A stretch of DNA of 64,000 bases from a virus: positions 21,652 through 85,651 of the IMG/VR virus record IMGVR_UViG_3300009594_000003; one strand, 5' to 3'. Below, piece after piece: positions 1 through 7,714 of the stretch (its first letter is position 1; each line of letters begins with the position of its first letter). The notes beneath the pieces were generated by a model. The model made no database searches and was not told where the DNA came from. It worked only from the letters and a program-made list of their open reading frames with translations. The position numbers were made by a program, and so were the translations under genes.

Positions 1-133
1 TGTCGGGAAAAAGGTTGTTTAACAAATTACCAATTACAATTGCAGAGGGATCACCGCCAAGGGATTCGGCGGGATCATTGTTTGCCGTACCCCCAGAGTA
101 AACGAAAACTATGTCATTCGCACCTATAGCCAT
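1..133 (-). CDS. Virion structural protein, N-terminal part (runs off the window)
   Basis: Only the first 44 codons are present; the gene continues beyond base 1. The start reads MAIGANDIVFVYSGG, followed by a Pro/Gly/Asn-rich stretch and NNLFPD. This resembles, from memory, the start of a common family of phage virion proteins with an 'SGG..N.dP..SLGG' pattern. Its ATG overlaps the stop of the upstream HTH gene (TAATG), so the two are translationally coupled. No function can be given beyond probable structural protein. Confidence 0.6.
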   Translation of the reverse strand, partial: MAIGANDIVFVYSGGTANNDPAESLGGDPSAIVIGNLLNNLFPD

Positions 134-432
134 TATTTCCCTCGTTTCAAAATGTACCGGACATTTCTAGGTGTGTAGCCCGTCATCTGTGCTATAGTAG
201 AGACGTTAAAAAATGGATTTTCCGCCAGAGCTAAGACATTGTGGTGGTTTGTCACCTGCCGGTTCGGTCTTCCGTGTTTGTGCAGGATTCGATAGACTTC
301 CGCAACGGATTTCCCTGTCTTTAGTGCGATGTCTCGCACCTTCATCCCTGGGTCGCCAAAATACATGTTGGCAACCTCGAACTCCGAATATTGCTTTAGT
401 TCTGTCAAGAAGTCCTTAAAAGAGAAGTCCAT
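133..432 (-). CDS. Small helix-turn-helix protein with capsid-targeting-like N-terminus
   Basis: The 99-residue protein has a probable DNA-binding helix-turn-helix near residues 33-53 (VRDIALKTGKSVAEVYRILH) and a second, similar segment near 77-95 (VSTIAQMTGYTPRNVRYILK), so it may be a tandem HTH protein. Residues 1-14 (MDFSFKDFLTELKQ) match the N-terminal motif shared by at least eight other proteins in this window. There is no Shine-Dalgarno sequence; a TATAAATA-like box (complement of 436-444) lies 3-4 bases before the ATG. The stop overlaps the start of the downstream structural gene. The regulatory target is unknown. Confidence 0.6.
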   Translation of the reverse strand: MDFSFKDFLTELKQYSEFEVANMYFGDPGMKVRDIALKTGKSVAEVYRILHKHGRPNRQVTNHHNVLALAENPFFNVSTIAQMTGYTPRNVRYILKRGK

Positions 433-467
433 ACCCTATTTAGATAGACGGAACGTAATTCCTGTTA

Positions 468-496
468 TTGACGCTTTGTTCCATAGCAGGTAGAAT
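468..496 (+). promoter_or_regulatory. Sigma70-like promoter upstream of the carboxylate-amine ligase
   Basis: TTGACG, a 17-base spacer and TAGAAT lie 29 bases upstream of the ATG at 525. A strong GAGGAGG ribosome site follows. It matches the style of the other promoters in this window. Confidence 0.55.
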
Positions 497-524
497 CTAG
501 CTGGTTCAGAGGAGGAATTTCTAT

Positions 525-1475
525 ATGGCGGTCTTCAGCTTCGGGAGCGATCCCGAATTCATGCTTTGGAAAAATGGCATTTTCTACAGTGCCATTAACA
601 TCGTGCCGGGCAGCAAAAAGGCCTGTTACGTTATAGACGGCTGCAACTTTTACTACGACAATGTGTTGGCAGAATGCACGATTCAGCCAGCGAAAACCAA
701 AAAAGAAACAGTCAAGAATATCCGCAAGTCTCTCACGTTGTACGCCAACTTGGTCAGGCCCTATTACCTCGTTCCCAGGGCTTCACACCGCTACGATTGG
801 AACCAGTTGAAGAGCAAAGAAGCACTAGAAGCCGGGTGCGATCCAGAATGGTGTGCCTATAGTCTGGAAGTAAAAAAGCCTGACAAGGTGTTTTTCCGCA
901 AGAACAACCTGCGGAGTGGCGGCGGACATATTCACCTTGGCTCAAAGACAATTATCAAAAAGCAGCGTGGGCTGATCTTCACCACTAGGATGCTCGATCT
1001 CTTCCTGGGCATTCCTAGCATCCTCCTAGACCACGATACCTCCTCACCAGAGCGTCGGAAACTCTACGGCCTTGCCGGTAGATTCCGCAAGCCAGACTAC
1101 GGTGTAGAGTATCGATCTATCGGTAACTTCTGGCTCGCTAGCCCAAAGTTGGTTGAGTTGGTCTATGACATCTGCGATTTCACCCTGGGGTTCATAGACG
1201 CCGACAAGCATCTAGAATTCTGGACTATTGACGAAGAGCGTCTGGCTTCAGATGACGCTTGGAATGATGAGAGCTTCAACCCGGCAGACTGCCACAAATG
1301 CCACGGTTATGATGTGGCAGCGTTGAGAGACGCCATCGATAATTCCAATAAAGCCAAAGCCAGGAAATTCATGGACTTCCTGAAACAACAGATGCCTTCC
1401 AAGCTCTATGAAGACATTTGCAGCCTTGCAGATCATCCTGATTTCGAGATGTACAAAGAATGGAGACTCAAATGA
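525..1475 (+). CDS. Phage carboxylate-amine (COOH-NH2) ligase, phiEco32-like type
   Basis: The 316-residue protein starts with FGSDPEFML, the signature of phage COOH.NH2 ligases related to glutamate-cysteine ligase and glutamine synthetase. Further family features are GGGHIHLG (about residue 134) and EYRSIGNFWLASP (about residue 196), which fit a metal/ATP-binding ligase site. Family members are thought to form amide bonds between carboxylates and amines, possibly modifying peptides or the cell surface; the substrate here is unknown. The start is fixed by a strong GAGGAGG site 7 bases upstream. It overlaps the next gene, a hydrolase, by ATGA, so the two are co-translated. Confidence 0.75.
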   Translation: MAVFSFGSDPEFMLWKNGIFYSAINIVPGSKKACYVIDGCNFYYDNVLAECTIQPAKTKKETVKNIRKSLTLYANLVRPYYLVPRASHRYDWNQLKSKEALEAGCDPEWCAYSLEVKKPDKVFFRKNNLRSGGGHIHLGSKTIIKKQRGLIFTTRMLDLFLGIPSILLDHDTSSPERRKLYGLAGRFRKPDYGVEYRSIGNFWLASPKLVELVYDICDFTLGFIDADKHLEFWTIDEERLASDDAWNDESFNPADCHKCHGYDVAALRDAIDNSNKAKARKFMDFLKQQMPSKLYEDICSLADHPDFEMYKEWRLK

Positions 1476-2104
1476 TTGAAATCTACCCGACCCTCATCAA
1501 TCCCACTCTCGCCAAGAAATGTATCATCTTCATGGCTGGCCGAGGCGGTACGACAAGAGGGCGGCATTTTGAACTCTACAAAGAGCAGCTAGAGAAAATG
1601 AAGGCGGAGAATGTGTTACTTGTCGGGGCTGCTGCGATCAAGGAATACTACCAACAGCCCAGGGGTCCACACGACCAAGCTGAAGCTATTCGTGGTCAAG
1701 GCAAAGCAGTAGGCCAGATTATGAATCTGGTTCTATCTATGGAACATGATTACGAAGTGAAAAGAGAGAACATCTGGTTGGCTGGCTTTTCAGCCGGGGC
1801 TGTAATGGCTGTGATGACGGCGGTTCAGGCGACAAAACACTTTGGCGGCGTCATCGCACACAACGGTGCCATACTAGAACCGAACAACATTCCCGAAGCC
1901 AATGGCATGAAGACACCGTTTGCATTGTTCCACACAAAGGACGACAGTGTATTCAAGTGGGACGAACGATATCTGCCAATGAAGAAGGCACTAATCGACA
2001 AGAAGTACAATGTGACTTGTTTCGAGACTAAAGAAGGCGGGCACACTATTTCCCAAGAACAAATAGAACAAGCTTGTTCGTTTATCTCCCGGCTACACGC
2101 ATAA
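1472..2104 (+). CDS. Alpha/beta hydrolase (phospholipase/carboxylesterase-like)
   Basis: About 210 residues with an alpha/beta-hydrolase core. The nucleophile elbow is GFSAGAVMA (Ser near residue 104); the likely acid is in the FHTKDDSVFKW segment (about residue 155) and the His is in GGHTIS near the C-terminus. This layout is typical of the phospholipase/carboxylesterase family that cleaves ester or thioester bonds. The ATG at 1472 overlaps the ligase stop (ATGA); an in-frame ATG at 1460 is also possible. The pairing with an amide ligase suggests related substrates, but that is inference. Its 3' end overlaps the convergent gene by 23 bases. Confidence 0.7.
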   Translation: MIEIYPTLINPTLAKKCIIFMAGRGGTTRGRHFELYKEQLEKMKAENVLLVGAAAIKEYYQQPRGPHDQAEAIRGQGKAVGQIMNLVLSMEHDYEVKRENIWLAGFSAGAVMAVMTAVQATKHFGGVIAHNGAILEPNNIPEANGMKTPFALFHTKDDSVFKWDERYLPMKKALIDKKYNVTCFETKEGGHTISQEQIEQACSFISRLHA

Positions 2105-2957
2105 CAGTCATTCTGCCTGGAGGAACTTGAGCCTTCAATCCAGTCAAAGCTACTTCTTCGGGCGTAATAGGCTGGAGATGTACCTTCAACCCGGTTTGCT
2201 GCTTAGAAAGTTCCAAAGCAAGAACCGGGAATTCCTTTTTGAACTCCTCCCAATCGAAACCTGGGGCTAGTTTCAATTCCTTGCCAAGAAGTACAAAGTA
2301 TTTGTTGAGAGGCGAATCTGCGGCTAGTCTGCCAACATAGGCGTGATCGAAGTCGCTAAGAATGATCATCTTTTGGGGAGGGTAATCACCGTAGACGTAG
2401 TAGCAACTAGTTTGAGCCACTACTTCGGTGAACATGGCCTGGGCTGCCAAACATTTTCCAGCCTTAACCTGATCTGGGTTACAAAGGGTCTTCAAATGCC
2501 GGTTGTAGGCCCCATACTCGCCTCTGGCAGAGAAGGGGTGCTGTCCGGCGTAGTGTGAAATGATGTCATGAACGCCTCTGCCACGAACATTGGTCTCGTT
2601 ATCCCAAGCTGGATGATCCCTCTTATTTGAATCGGCGTCAGGGCCGGGTTTCTCGGCGTAGACATTTACCACTGGTTTTTTAATTCCGGCTGCTTTTTGG
2701 GTGTTGATGGCCTGAGTCATCTGCCTCATGCTCTTGTAAGGATCATCCATCGTCGGATTCATGACCCACCTACTCTTCAAAAAGTTATATTGCCTGCCGA
2801 TCTTCCTTTGCAGGTCTTCGTAAGCGGCCCTGGCCCCAGGCTCTTCTGAAGAGGCGATCATGTAAGATGCAGCCACAAGCCGCTGGAAAATGGAGCCTTT
2901 GTAGCTTCCCTTTAGAGCGAGTGCTTCTTGAAGTGATAACCAATTGACGAAATCCAT
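2082..2957 (-). CDS. Unknown protein with capsid-targeting-like N-terminus
   Basis: I do not recognise a family for this 291-residue protein. Residues 1-12 (MDFVNWLSLQEA) carry the recurrent N-terminal motif and contain L-Q-E, a possible prohead-protease site of the T4 (L/I)xE kind. A central segment, HDIISHYAGQHPF (about residues 127-139), has several histidines and could bind metal. It lies just downstream of the prim-pol gene on the same strand with a 3-base gap, so it is probably co-transcribed. A packaged virion protein is my best guess. Confidence 0.55.
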   Translation of the reverse strand: MDFVNWLSLQEALALKGSYKGSIFQRLVAASYMIASSEEPGARAAYEDLQRKIGRQYNFLKSRWVMNPTMDDPYKSMRQMTQAINTQKAAGIKKPVVNVYAEKPGPDADSNKRDHPAWDNETNVRGRGVHDIISHYAGQHPFSARGEYGAYNRHLKTLCNPDQVKAGKCLAAQAMFTEVVAQTSCYYVYGDYPPQKMIILSDFDHAYVGRLAADSPLNKYFVLLGKELKLAPGFDWEEFKKEFPVLALELSKQQTGLKVHLQPITPEEVALTGLKAQVPPGRMTVMRVAGR

Positions 2958-2960
2958 GTC

Positions 2961-3761
2961 TTATCTACTATGTCTGCGAAGTTTTCTGCATTCCTCCTTC
3001 ATCCACTCCTTGAACTCCGATGAACGGCACTCGTTGCACGTCCATTTCATGCCAATGTAGCGAAAAATGTCCAACTCAAGATACAAACGCTTCTTGTGAA
3101 TGAAACATATTTCGCCACACTGCCCGCACCATAACTTTTTACGCCCCGGCTTGGCATCCTCGTTAAAGCGATAATGTTTGGCAAGATAGGCTTCAACGGG
3201 GTCCACAGATGAACGGTGGTTCACCGAGAACTTCGGTACAACGGCTTCCCGTTTGGCTTTCTTTCGCTTTTTGGGGAGGTTGTCGTAGTAATCACGAAGA
3301 GGCCCTGGCATAGCAGGCACAGGAAACTTGGTGCCACGCAACCACTGATATGTTGCTCCTGTTTCGCAAACAAAGCTGGGAGGGACTACGGATTGGTGCC
3401 CATTGCCACGAAATTCTATGTTTTGATAGACAATTCTGGTTAGATCGGGGTCTGGAGAAAGAAAAAGATGGTGCTGGGACTTGGAACTACGCCACGTAGG
3501 ATGTGGGTAATCTCCGATGAGCTTCTGTAGCGTGGCATTTGCTTCCTCGTCGTCGCCCTCAACATCTACGACATCTCCCAGCAAAATGCCTATATTGGCA
3601 CCGGGATAGACGTAGAAACCCTCTCTACATCGCTCGACGGACCAGTCCTTATTCCAGCCCATACCAATCGGTCTTTTTGACGAGCGGTGTAATGGAATAG
3701 GCTTGAGTCCCTGACCAATGTATGCTTCGACAAAATCAGCAATGAAAGCTTCCTTTGGCAT
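2961..3761 (-). CDS. Prim-pol (bifunctional primase/polymerase N-terminal) domain protein
   Basis: The 266-residue protein matches the archaeo-eukaryotic primase-like prim-pol domain: PIPLHRSSKRPIGMGWN at about residue 22, NIGILLGDVVDVEGDD around 57 with the catalytic acidic pair, SSKSQHHLFL near 90, and FRGNGHQSVVPPS near 117. Such domains synthesise primers or extend DNA during replication. The C-terminal third has two CxxC pairs (WCGQCG, WTCNEC), probably a zinc ribbon. No helicase domain is fused. I chose the ATG at 3761 over an upstream TTG at 3767; a TATAATA box lies upstream and there is no clear Shine-Dalgarno. Confidence 0.75.
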   Translation of the reverse strand: MPKEAFIADFVEAYIGQGLKPIPLHRSSKRPIGMGWNKDWSVERCREGFYVYPGANIGILLGDVVDVEGDDEEANATLQKLIGDYPHPTWRSSKSQHHLFLSPDPDLTRIVYQNIEFRGNGHQSVVPPSFVCETGATYQWLRGTKFPVPAMPGPLRDYYDNLPKKRKKAKREAVVPKFSVNHRSSVDPVEAYLAKHYRFNEDAKPGRKKLWCGQCGEICFIHKKRLYLELDIFRYIGMKWTCNECRSSEFKEWMKEECRKLRRHSR

Positions 3762-3794
3762 AATCAAAGTATTATACCAGACTGTCGAAAACCA

Positions 3795-3935
3795 TCAAGC
3801 CTTGTATTTCACGGCCTCGATTATCTGCGATCTAGTCAGCGTCTCTACCTTGATACTGTGTTTGTGTGCCCAATCAGCAATTTTGGCGTATATAGCTAAC
3901 CGATCCCTTCTCAGCCAATAGTTGGTAAGTGCCAT
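3795..3935 (-). CDS. Small basic 46-residue protein
   Basis: The protein MALTNYWLRRDRLAIYAKIA... is 46 residues long, helical and rich in Arg/Lys. A good GGGGAG ribosome site lies 4 bases before the ATG, which is the main support. A different frame (start near 4012) reads an HTH-like segment ending in VNKNGEING that could have been the true N-terminus before a one-base frameshift. Function unknown. Confidence 0.5.
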   Translation of the reverse strand: MALTNYWLRRDRLAIYAKIADWAHKHSIKVETLTRSQIIEAVKYKA

Positions 3936-4061
3936 TGATCTCCCCGTTCTTATTAACGGTGGAGTTAGATATACCAGATTCTATAGATAACGCAATAGCT
4001 ACTCTAGACATTTTTGCCAAAATAGAATAAATTGTACCACGACCTAGAAAGGGAAACCTAC

Positions 4062-4982
4062 ATGAAAGTTTTCGTTACTGGCGGGACCGGCTTCATCGGC
4101 TCAAATCTAGTCAAAGAACTAGTAAAGAGAGGGCATAGAGTAGTGGCGACTGGTTGCAAAACCGAGGTCAAATTACATGGCGACGTGCAATTTCTCGGTC
4201 TGCATTTAATGGGCATCAACTGGCACGCCCTGGACGGTATAGATGCCGTGGTGCATCTTGCGGCCAATAACGACACGATGGACCGGGATAGGCAAGAGAT
4301 GTTCTTGGCTAATGTAGACTCTTCGGTAAAGTTGATGTATGAGGCAGGGTGCCGTGGTGCTAAGAGCTTTGTATACGCCTCTAGTTGTGCCGTGTACGGT
4401 TCCGCTCCTGCTCCTTATGTCGAAGATGAAACAGTTCCAGTTCCACTCAATGTATATGGTGAATCCAAGCTATACATAGAAAAGGAAGCCGAGGTCTATT
4501 GGAACAGGGTGGGCACAACTTCGCTTCAAAAGATGCCGATGATTGGGCTGAGATTCTCGAACGTGTACGGCCCAGGAGAGGATCACAAGGGAAAACGAGC
4601 CAGCATGGTGCATCAGATCATACAGAAAATGCTACGAGGGCAGTCGCCACGGCTATTCGAGTTCGGCGAACAACAAAGGGATTGGGTCTATGTAGACGAC
4701 GTGGTGCAGGCAATTGTACTCGCATTAGAGTACACAGGTCCACACGTAGTTCTCAATTGCGGCAGCGGTAAAGCTGAGTCTTTCAACAAAATCGTACAGA
4801 TAGCCAACAAGCTAATTCGTACAAACAACGGGCTAATTCCGCTCGACATCCTGTATGTGGCTAACCCTAGCCCAGAGACCTACCAGGATTTTACTCTCTG
4901 CGATATGAGCAAAGCCGAAAGAGTGCTTGGTCACAAACCTAAATACGACCTGGAGGCGGGCATAGCCGCCCTCTTGAAATAA
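4062..4982 (+). CDS. NAD-dependent epimerase/dehydratase (extended SDR)
   Basis: The 306-residue protein is a complete extended short-chain dehydrogenase. The Rossmann motif GGTGFIGSN is at residues 7-15, DAVVHLAA follows, YASSCAVYG carries the catalytic Ser/Thr region, and YGESK is the YxxxK catalytic pair. RDWVYVDDVVQAI is typical of sugar-nucleotide epimerases. It probably converts an NDP-sugar in the cytoplasm and may cooperate with the RmlA-like enzyme at 14.4 kb and the glycosyltransferases. An in-frame ATG at 4032 exists, but MKVFVTGG at 4062, preceded by AGGGA, is the conserved start. A strong terminator follows. Confidence 0.85.
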   Translation: MKVFVTGGTGFIGSNLVKELVKRGHRVVATGCKTEVKLHGDVQFLGLHLMGINWHALDGIDAVVHLAANNDTMDRDRQEMFLANVDSSVKLMYEAGCRGAKSFVYASSCAVYGSAPAPYVEDETVPVPLNVYGESKLYIEKEAEVYWNRVGTTSLQKMPMIGLRFSNVYGPGEDHKGKRASMVHQIIQKMLRGQSPRLFEFGEQQRDWVYVDDVVQAIVLALEYTGPHVVLNCGSGKAESFNKIVQIANKLIRTNNGLIPLDILYVANPSPETYQDFTLCDMSKAERVLGHKPKYDLEAGIAALLK

Positions 4983-4985
4983 AAA

Positions 4986-5017
4986 AATCAATGGGCCGGA
5001 AAACCGGCCCATTGATT
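4986..5017. terminator. Bidirectional hairpin terminator
   Basis: A perfect 14-base stem (AATCAATGGGCCGG and its complement) with an AAAA loop, flanked by A-rich and T-rich tracts. It sits between the convergent epimerase gene and the acidic-repeat gene and can serve both. Confidence 0.9.
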
Positions 5018-5037
5018 TTGGAGGTTATTGGAGTTAC

Positions 5038-5829
5038 TTATAGCTGACCGATTCTGGTTGCAGGCGAAAATCCAGGTTCTCCTGGTTTTGGCTGAGTCTC
5101 GCCTTGCGGCACTTGAGCCAAAGCTAAAGCGTTAGGGTCTATCTCTGGAAAAAGTGCATCCTCTCGCACGCTGATGCCATCCCAATTCTTCTGATTTGGG
5201 TCTGGACCAATCATGCCCATGACGGAGTTCCACCAATCGGTTTCCTCCTTCGTCATTTGCTTCTTGGCACCCTTCTTCATTGTCTTGCAGGAACATTTGG
5301 ACATCATCTTGTTGCAGCCCTTACACTTGCCGTCGTCCTTCTTCATGCCCTTCTTCATTATCTCACCCTTGGCAAACGGCGGCTTCTTACCCTTGCCCTT
5401 CTTCGGCGGTGGAGGCATATCCATGTCTTCTTCGTCACCCATGCCTTCTTCGTCACTCATGCCTTCTTCGTCGCCCAGGTCTAGTTCCTCATCGCCCAGG
5501 CCCTCTTCGTCGCCTAGTTCTTCGTCGCCCAGACCTTCCTCATCATCCAAACTGACTTTTTCCTCGTCGTCCAGGCCCTCTTCATCACCTAGTTCAAGGT
5601 CGGCATCGTCTAGCTTTGGATCAAGTTCTTCTTCGTCTTCAGGAACATCCTTGCCGAACATCTTTTTCTTCATCTTCTTGGCTTCTAATAGCTTCCACTT
5701 TGCAAGCCAATCAGAAGCTCCAGTTGACCCGACAATACCGCCAACAGTAGCGGGCCGAGCAACACCTAGAGTGAACGATGTTCCGGTTACGGACTCGTTT
5801 AAGTCTCTCCATTCCTTAAATGTCAGCAT
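5038..5829 (-). CDS. Hyper-acidic repeat protein with capsid-targeting-like N-terminus
   Basis: 263 residues in three parts. Residues 1-12 (MLTFKEWRDLNE) match the shared N-terminal motif, with L-N-E as a possible maturation cleavage site. Residues about 60-140 are a very acidic repeat tract built from GDEEG(L/M) and LGDEE units. Then come proline, a lysine-rich block, and a small Cys cluster (CKGCNKMMSKCSC) that may bind metal. The tract resembles DNA-mimic or counter-ion-rich internal head proteins. A GGAGA ribosome site supports the start. Function is unknown; a packaged internal protein is inferred. Confidence 0.6.
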   Translation of the reverse strand: MLTFKEWRDLNESVTGTSFTLGVARPATVGGIVGSTGASDWLAKWKLLEAKKMKKKMFGKDVPEDEEELDPKLDDADLELGDEEGLDDEEKVSLDDEEGLGDEELGDEEGLGDEELDLGDEEGMSDEEGMGDEEDMDMPPPPKKGKGKKPPFAKGEIMKKGMKKDDGKCKGCNKMMSKCSCKTMKKGAKKQMTKEETDWWNSVMGMIGPDPNQKNWDGISVREDALFPEIDPNALALAQVPQGETQPKPGEPGFSPATRIGQL

Positions 5830-5944
5830 GTGTTGTCTCCAAAAATCTTGTATCTAATACCAATTGCTGGTAAACTATATATGTAGGAGTGCCCGAATTC
5901 AACCAGGCACCGTCCATTTCTTATTATCTTATCTAGGAGGCAAT

Positions 5945-6238
5945 ATGAAGAAATTCATAGCTACAATCGGTCTGTTGGCCTTGGGACTTTTTGCATTTGG
6001 ATCAACGGCTCAAGCACAGCAAAGGCACAATCACCCAAACAACAACCATCACTACAACCAGTACAACAACCACAACAACTGTAACCCGTACCCGTATCCG
6101 CACCATCATCACTATCCAAGGCCGTACCCATATCCTTATCCATACGTGAACCCCTACTACCCGTATTACCCGTACCCGTATTACCCGTACCCGTATTATC
6201 CACACAGCTACTTCCAGTTTCAGCTTAGGATTCGTTAA
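5945..6238 (+). CDS. Secreted His/Asn- and Pro/Tyr-repeat protein
   Basis: 97 residues. Residues 1-25 form a clear signal peptide (MKKFIATIGLLALGLFAFG, then AQA as cleavage site). The mature part is low-complexity: a His/Asn-rich block (NHPNNNHHYNQYNNHNN) followed by PYPY/YPYY repeats. It has no catalytic look and could bind metal or coat a surface. The start is set by TAGGAGG 5 bases upstream; an upstream in-frame start near 5864 would spoil the signal peptide. It is coupled by TAATG to the LolA-like gene, suggesting a joint envelope role. Confidence 0.7.
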   Translation: MKKFIATIGLLALGLFAFGSTAQAQQRHNHPNNNHHYNQYNNHNNCNPYPYPHHHHYPRPYPYPYPYVNPYYPYYPYPYYPYPYYPHSYFQFQLRIR

Positions 6239-7092
6239 TGAAAAATCACCTACTCAGGGCGGCAGTCATCATCGTTGGCCTAGTTCTAGGTTGGAACGGG
6301 TTTAAGTGGTGGTACAGTCGCCAGTTTGCATTGGAGTACATCCAAGAAGACTTCCTACAAAACAGGAAGAATGAGATGACTCCTATAATTCCGCAGCAAC
6401 AAACCGAAGAAATGAAAATAATCGAGGCGATAAACACTAGAAACGCCTCGATCAATTCGGTAAGCTGTAATGTGGATATCCGGGCTACCCACCAATTCAC
6501 GGTGAAGCTCACCGCAGTCATTCGCCATGAAAAGAAGCTCCGGTTCCGAATGCAGACAAATTCAGTTCTAGGTAGGGAATCAGACATCGGTTCTAACGAT
6601 ACGCACTTCTGGTTCTGGTCTAAAAGGATGGACCCGCCCTACCTGTTTTTTGGGCGGCACGAGAACCTGATGAAGAGCAGATTGCGGACACCCTTTAACC
6701 CTGAGTGGCTTGTAGAACTGTTGGGCGTTGGGGATATAAACTACCAGAATGCTTTCGTCGTAAGAAACGGCAAGCTCGTAGCCATCCTGCAACCGAAAAC
6801 AAGTACGAACGGTGAACAAATCACCAAAGTCACATTGATCGATCCAGAGAGAATGGTGGTGGTGGGCCACTATCTCTATGATTCGGCGGATAAACTGATC
6901 GCCAGTGCTGAGGTAGAAAGTTTGTTGACTACCAACACCGGCCATATCGTTCCACGCAAGTTGAAAATGATCTGGCACGAAGAAGGTGTATTAGTAGAAT
7001 GGACTCTGCGGGACATCAGAATCAACGCCCCACAGAGTCCATCTAGCTGGCAAATGCCAGACGTAAGACAAAAAATGGAGTTAGGCAACTAA
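6238..7092 (+). CDS. Membrane-anchored LolA/RseB-like lipoprotein-sorting fold protein (tentative)
   Basis: 284 residues with an N-terminal membrane segment (about residues 7-24) and an exported domain. The pattern of beta-strands (SVSCNVDIRATHQF, KLRFRMQTNSVLG, THFWFWSKRMDPPYLFFG) followed by PERMVVVGHYLYD is like LolA/DUF4292-type proteins of bacterial envelopes. Such genes are not usual phage genes, so it was probably captured from a host. It may modify or sense the envelope during infection. Identification is from pattern memory; a profile search is needed to settle it. Confidence 0.5.
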   Translation: MKNHLLRAAVIIVGLVLGWNGFKWWYSRQFALEYIQEDFLQNRKNEMTPIIPQQQTEEMKIIEAINTRNASINSVSCNVDIRATHQFTVKLTAVIRHEKKLRFRMQTNSVLGRESDIGSNDTHFWFWSKRMDPPYLFFGRHENLMKSRLRTPFNPEWLVELLGVGDINYQNAFVVRNGKLVAILQPKTSTNGEQITKVTLIDPERMVVVGHYLYDSADKLIASAEVESLLTTNTGHIVPRKLKMIWHEEGVLVEWTLRDIRINAPQSPSSWQMPDVRQKMELGN

Positions 7093-7094
7093 CA

Positions 7095-7325
7095 TTACTT
7101 GCCGAACTTCTTGAGAATAGTTTCTCTCCTCTTCTTTTCAATGGCTAGCCGTTCCTTGTTCATGCCAGCGGGACTTTTTTGTTGTTGCACTGCCAAAGCC
7201 CTCAACTCGGTTGGAGACTTTGCGGCAGCCAAACCCCCCTGGATCGATCTTTGAGCAGGCGTGACCACCGGCCTTGCTCCCGCCACGTTTCTGATTGGCC
7301 TTCCACCACCGCAGCCACATCCCAT
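7095..7325 (-). CDS. Small protein with MGCGCGGG N-terminus
   Basis: 76 residues beginning MGCGCGGGRP, followed by a basic helical tail. The Cys-Gly cap is seen in small phage proteins of unknown function and could bind metal. The ATG at 7325 has a GGAGG site 8 bases upstream, much better than upstream alternatives. It follows another small GCGCG protein in the same direction, so the pair looks like a duplicated or related mini-module. Confidence 0.6.
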   Translation of the reverse strand: MGCGCGGGRPIRNVAGARPVVTPAQRSIQGGLAAAKSPTELRALAVQQQKSPAGMNKERLAIEKKRRETILKKFGK

Positions 7326-7338
7326 AGTGTACCTCCAA

Positions 7339-7479
7339 CTAAGCAAATATCTTTCTTCTGGGCTTCTGAACCTTGTCCACGGCTTCCTTTTTCTGTGTAG
7401 AGACAATGTTCGCACTCTTGTGACCGCACCCGCAGCCATTCTGTCTCGGTTGAACTTGTCGTCGCTGTGCTGGGTTCAT
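7339..7479 (-). CDS. 46-residue basic GCGCG protein
   Basis: The protein MNPAQRRQVQPRQNGCGCGH... has 46 residues, is rich in Arg/Lys/Gln, and carries the same GCGCG motif as the gene 13 bases downstream. A GGATATATACAGC stretch precedes the ATG, offering both AGGA and a TATA-like late box. Its stop (TAG) lies within the leader of the downstream gene. Function unknown; a small virion or nucleic-acid-binding protein is possible. Confidence 0.55.
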   Translation of the reverse strand: MNPAQRRQVQPRQNGCGCGHKSANIVSTQKKEAVDKVQKPRRKIFA

Positions 7480-7504
7480 GCTGTATATATCCTAGTAAGA
7501 AAAC

Positions 7505-7537
7505 AATAAGGCTGGCAGTTGAACTGCCAGCCTTATT
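7505..7537. terminator. Hairpin terminator
   Basis: A 14-base perfect stem (AATAAGGCTGGCAG and complement) with a 5-base loop. On the minus strand it follows the Lys-rich gene and precedes the GCGCG gene. Confidence 0.85.
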
Positions 7538-7558
7538 CGGAATCACCCAAGATGGACG

Positions 7559-7672
7559 TTAGCTTCTCTTGCTAGAGTTGCTCTTCTTGGCCTTCTTGCC
7601 CTTCGTTTCCTTCTTGATGGTCTTCTTTGCCTTCTTCGGAGTCTCCTTAGAGGCGGTAGTCTTCTTACTCAT
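7559..7672 (-). CDS. 37-residue lysine-rich histone-H1-like protein
   Basis: MSKKTTASKETPKKAKKTIK... is 37 residues with about 40 percent lysine plus Thr/Ser/Ala, like the tails of bacterial histone-H1-like (Hc1) proteins. It probably binds DNA non-specifically, perhaps as packaged DNA-condensing peptide. An AAGGAG site 8 bases before the ATG makes translation likely. A terminator follows its stop. Confidence 0.6.
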   Translation of the reverse strand: MSKKTTASKETPKKAKKTIKKETKGKKAKKSNSSKRS

Positions 7673-7714
7673 TACGATTATCTCCTTTGTTGAGGTAAGT
7701 GAACTAGTAGAGAA

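Noticed and set aside
3951-4012. Alternative 45-codon minus-strand frame starting near 4012
   Set aside because: HTH-like start but weak ribosome site and it overlaps the better supported 46-residue frame; kept only as a possible frameshifted N-terminus.
5213-5857. Long plus-strand open frame rich in Ser/Pro opposite the acidic-repeat gene
   Set aside because: It is the mirror of GDEEG repeats on the other strand; it has no ribosome site and the minus-strand gene has the N-terminal motif and a GGAGA site.
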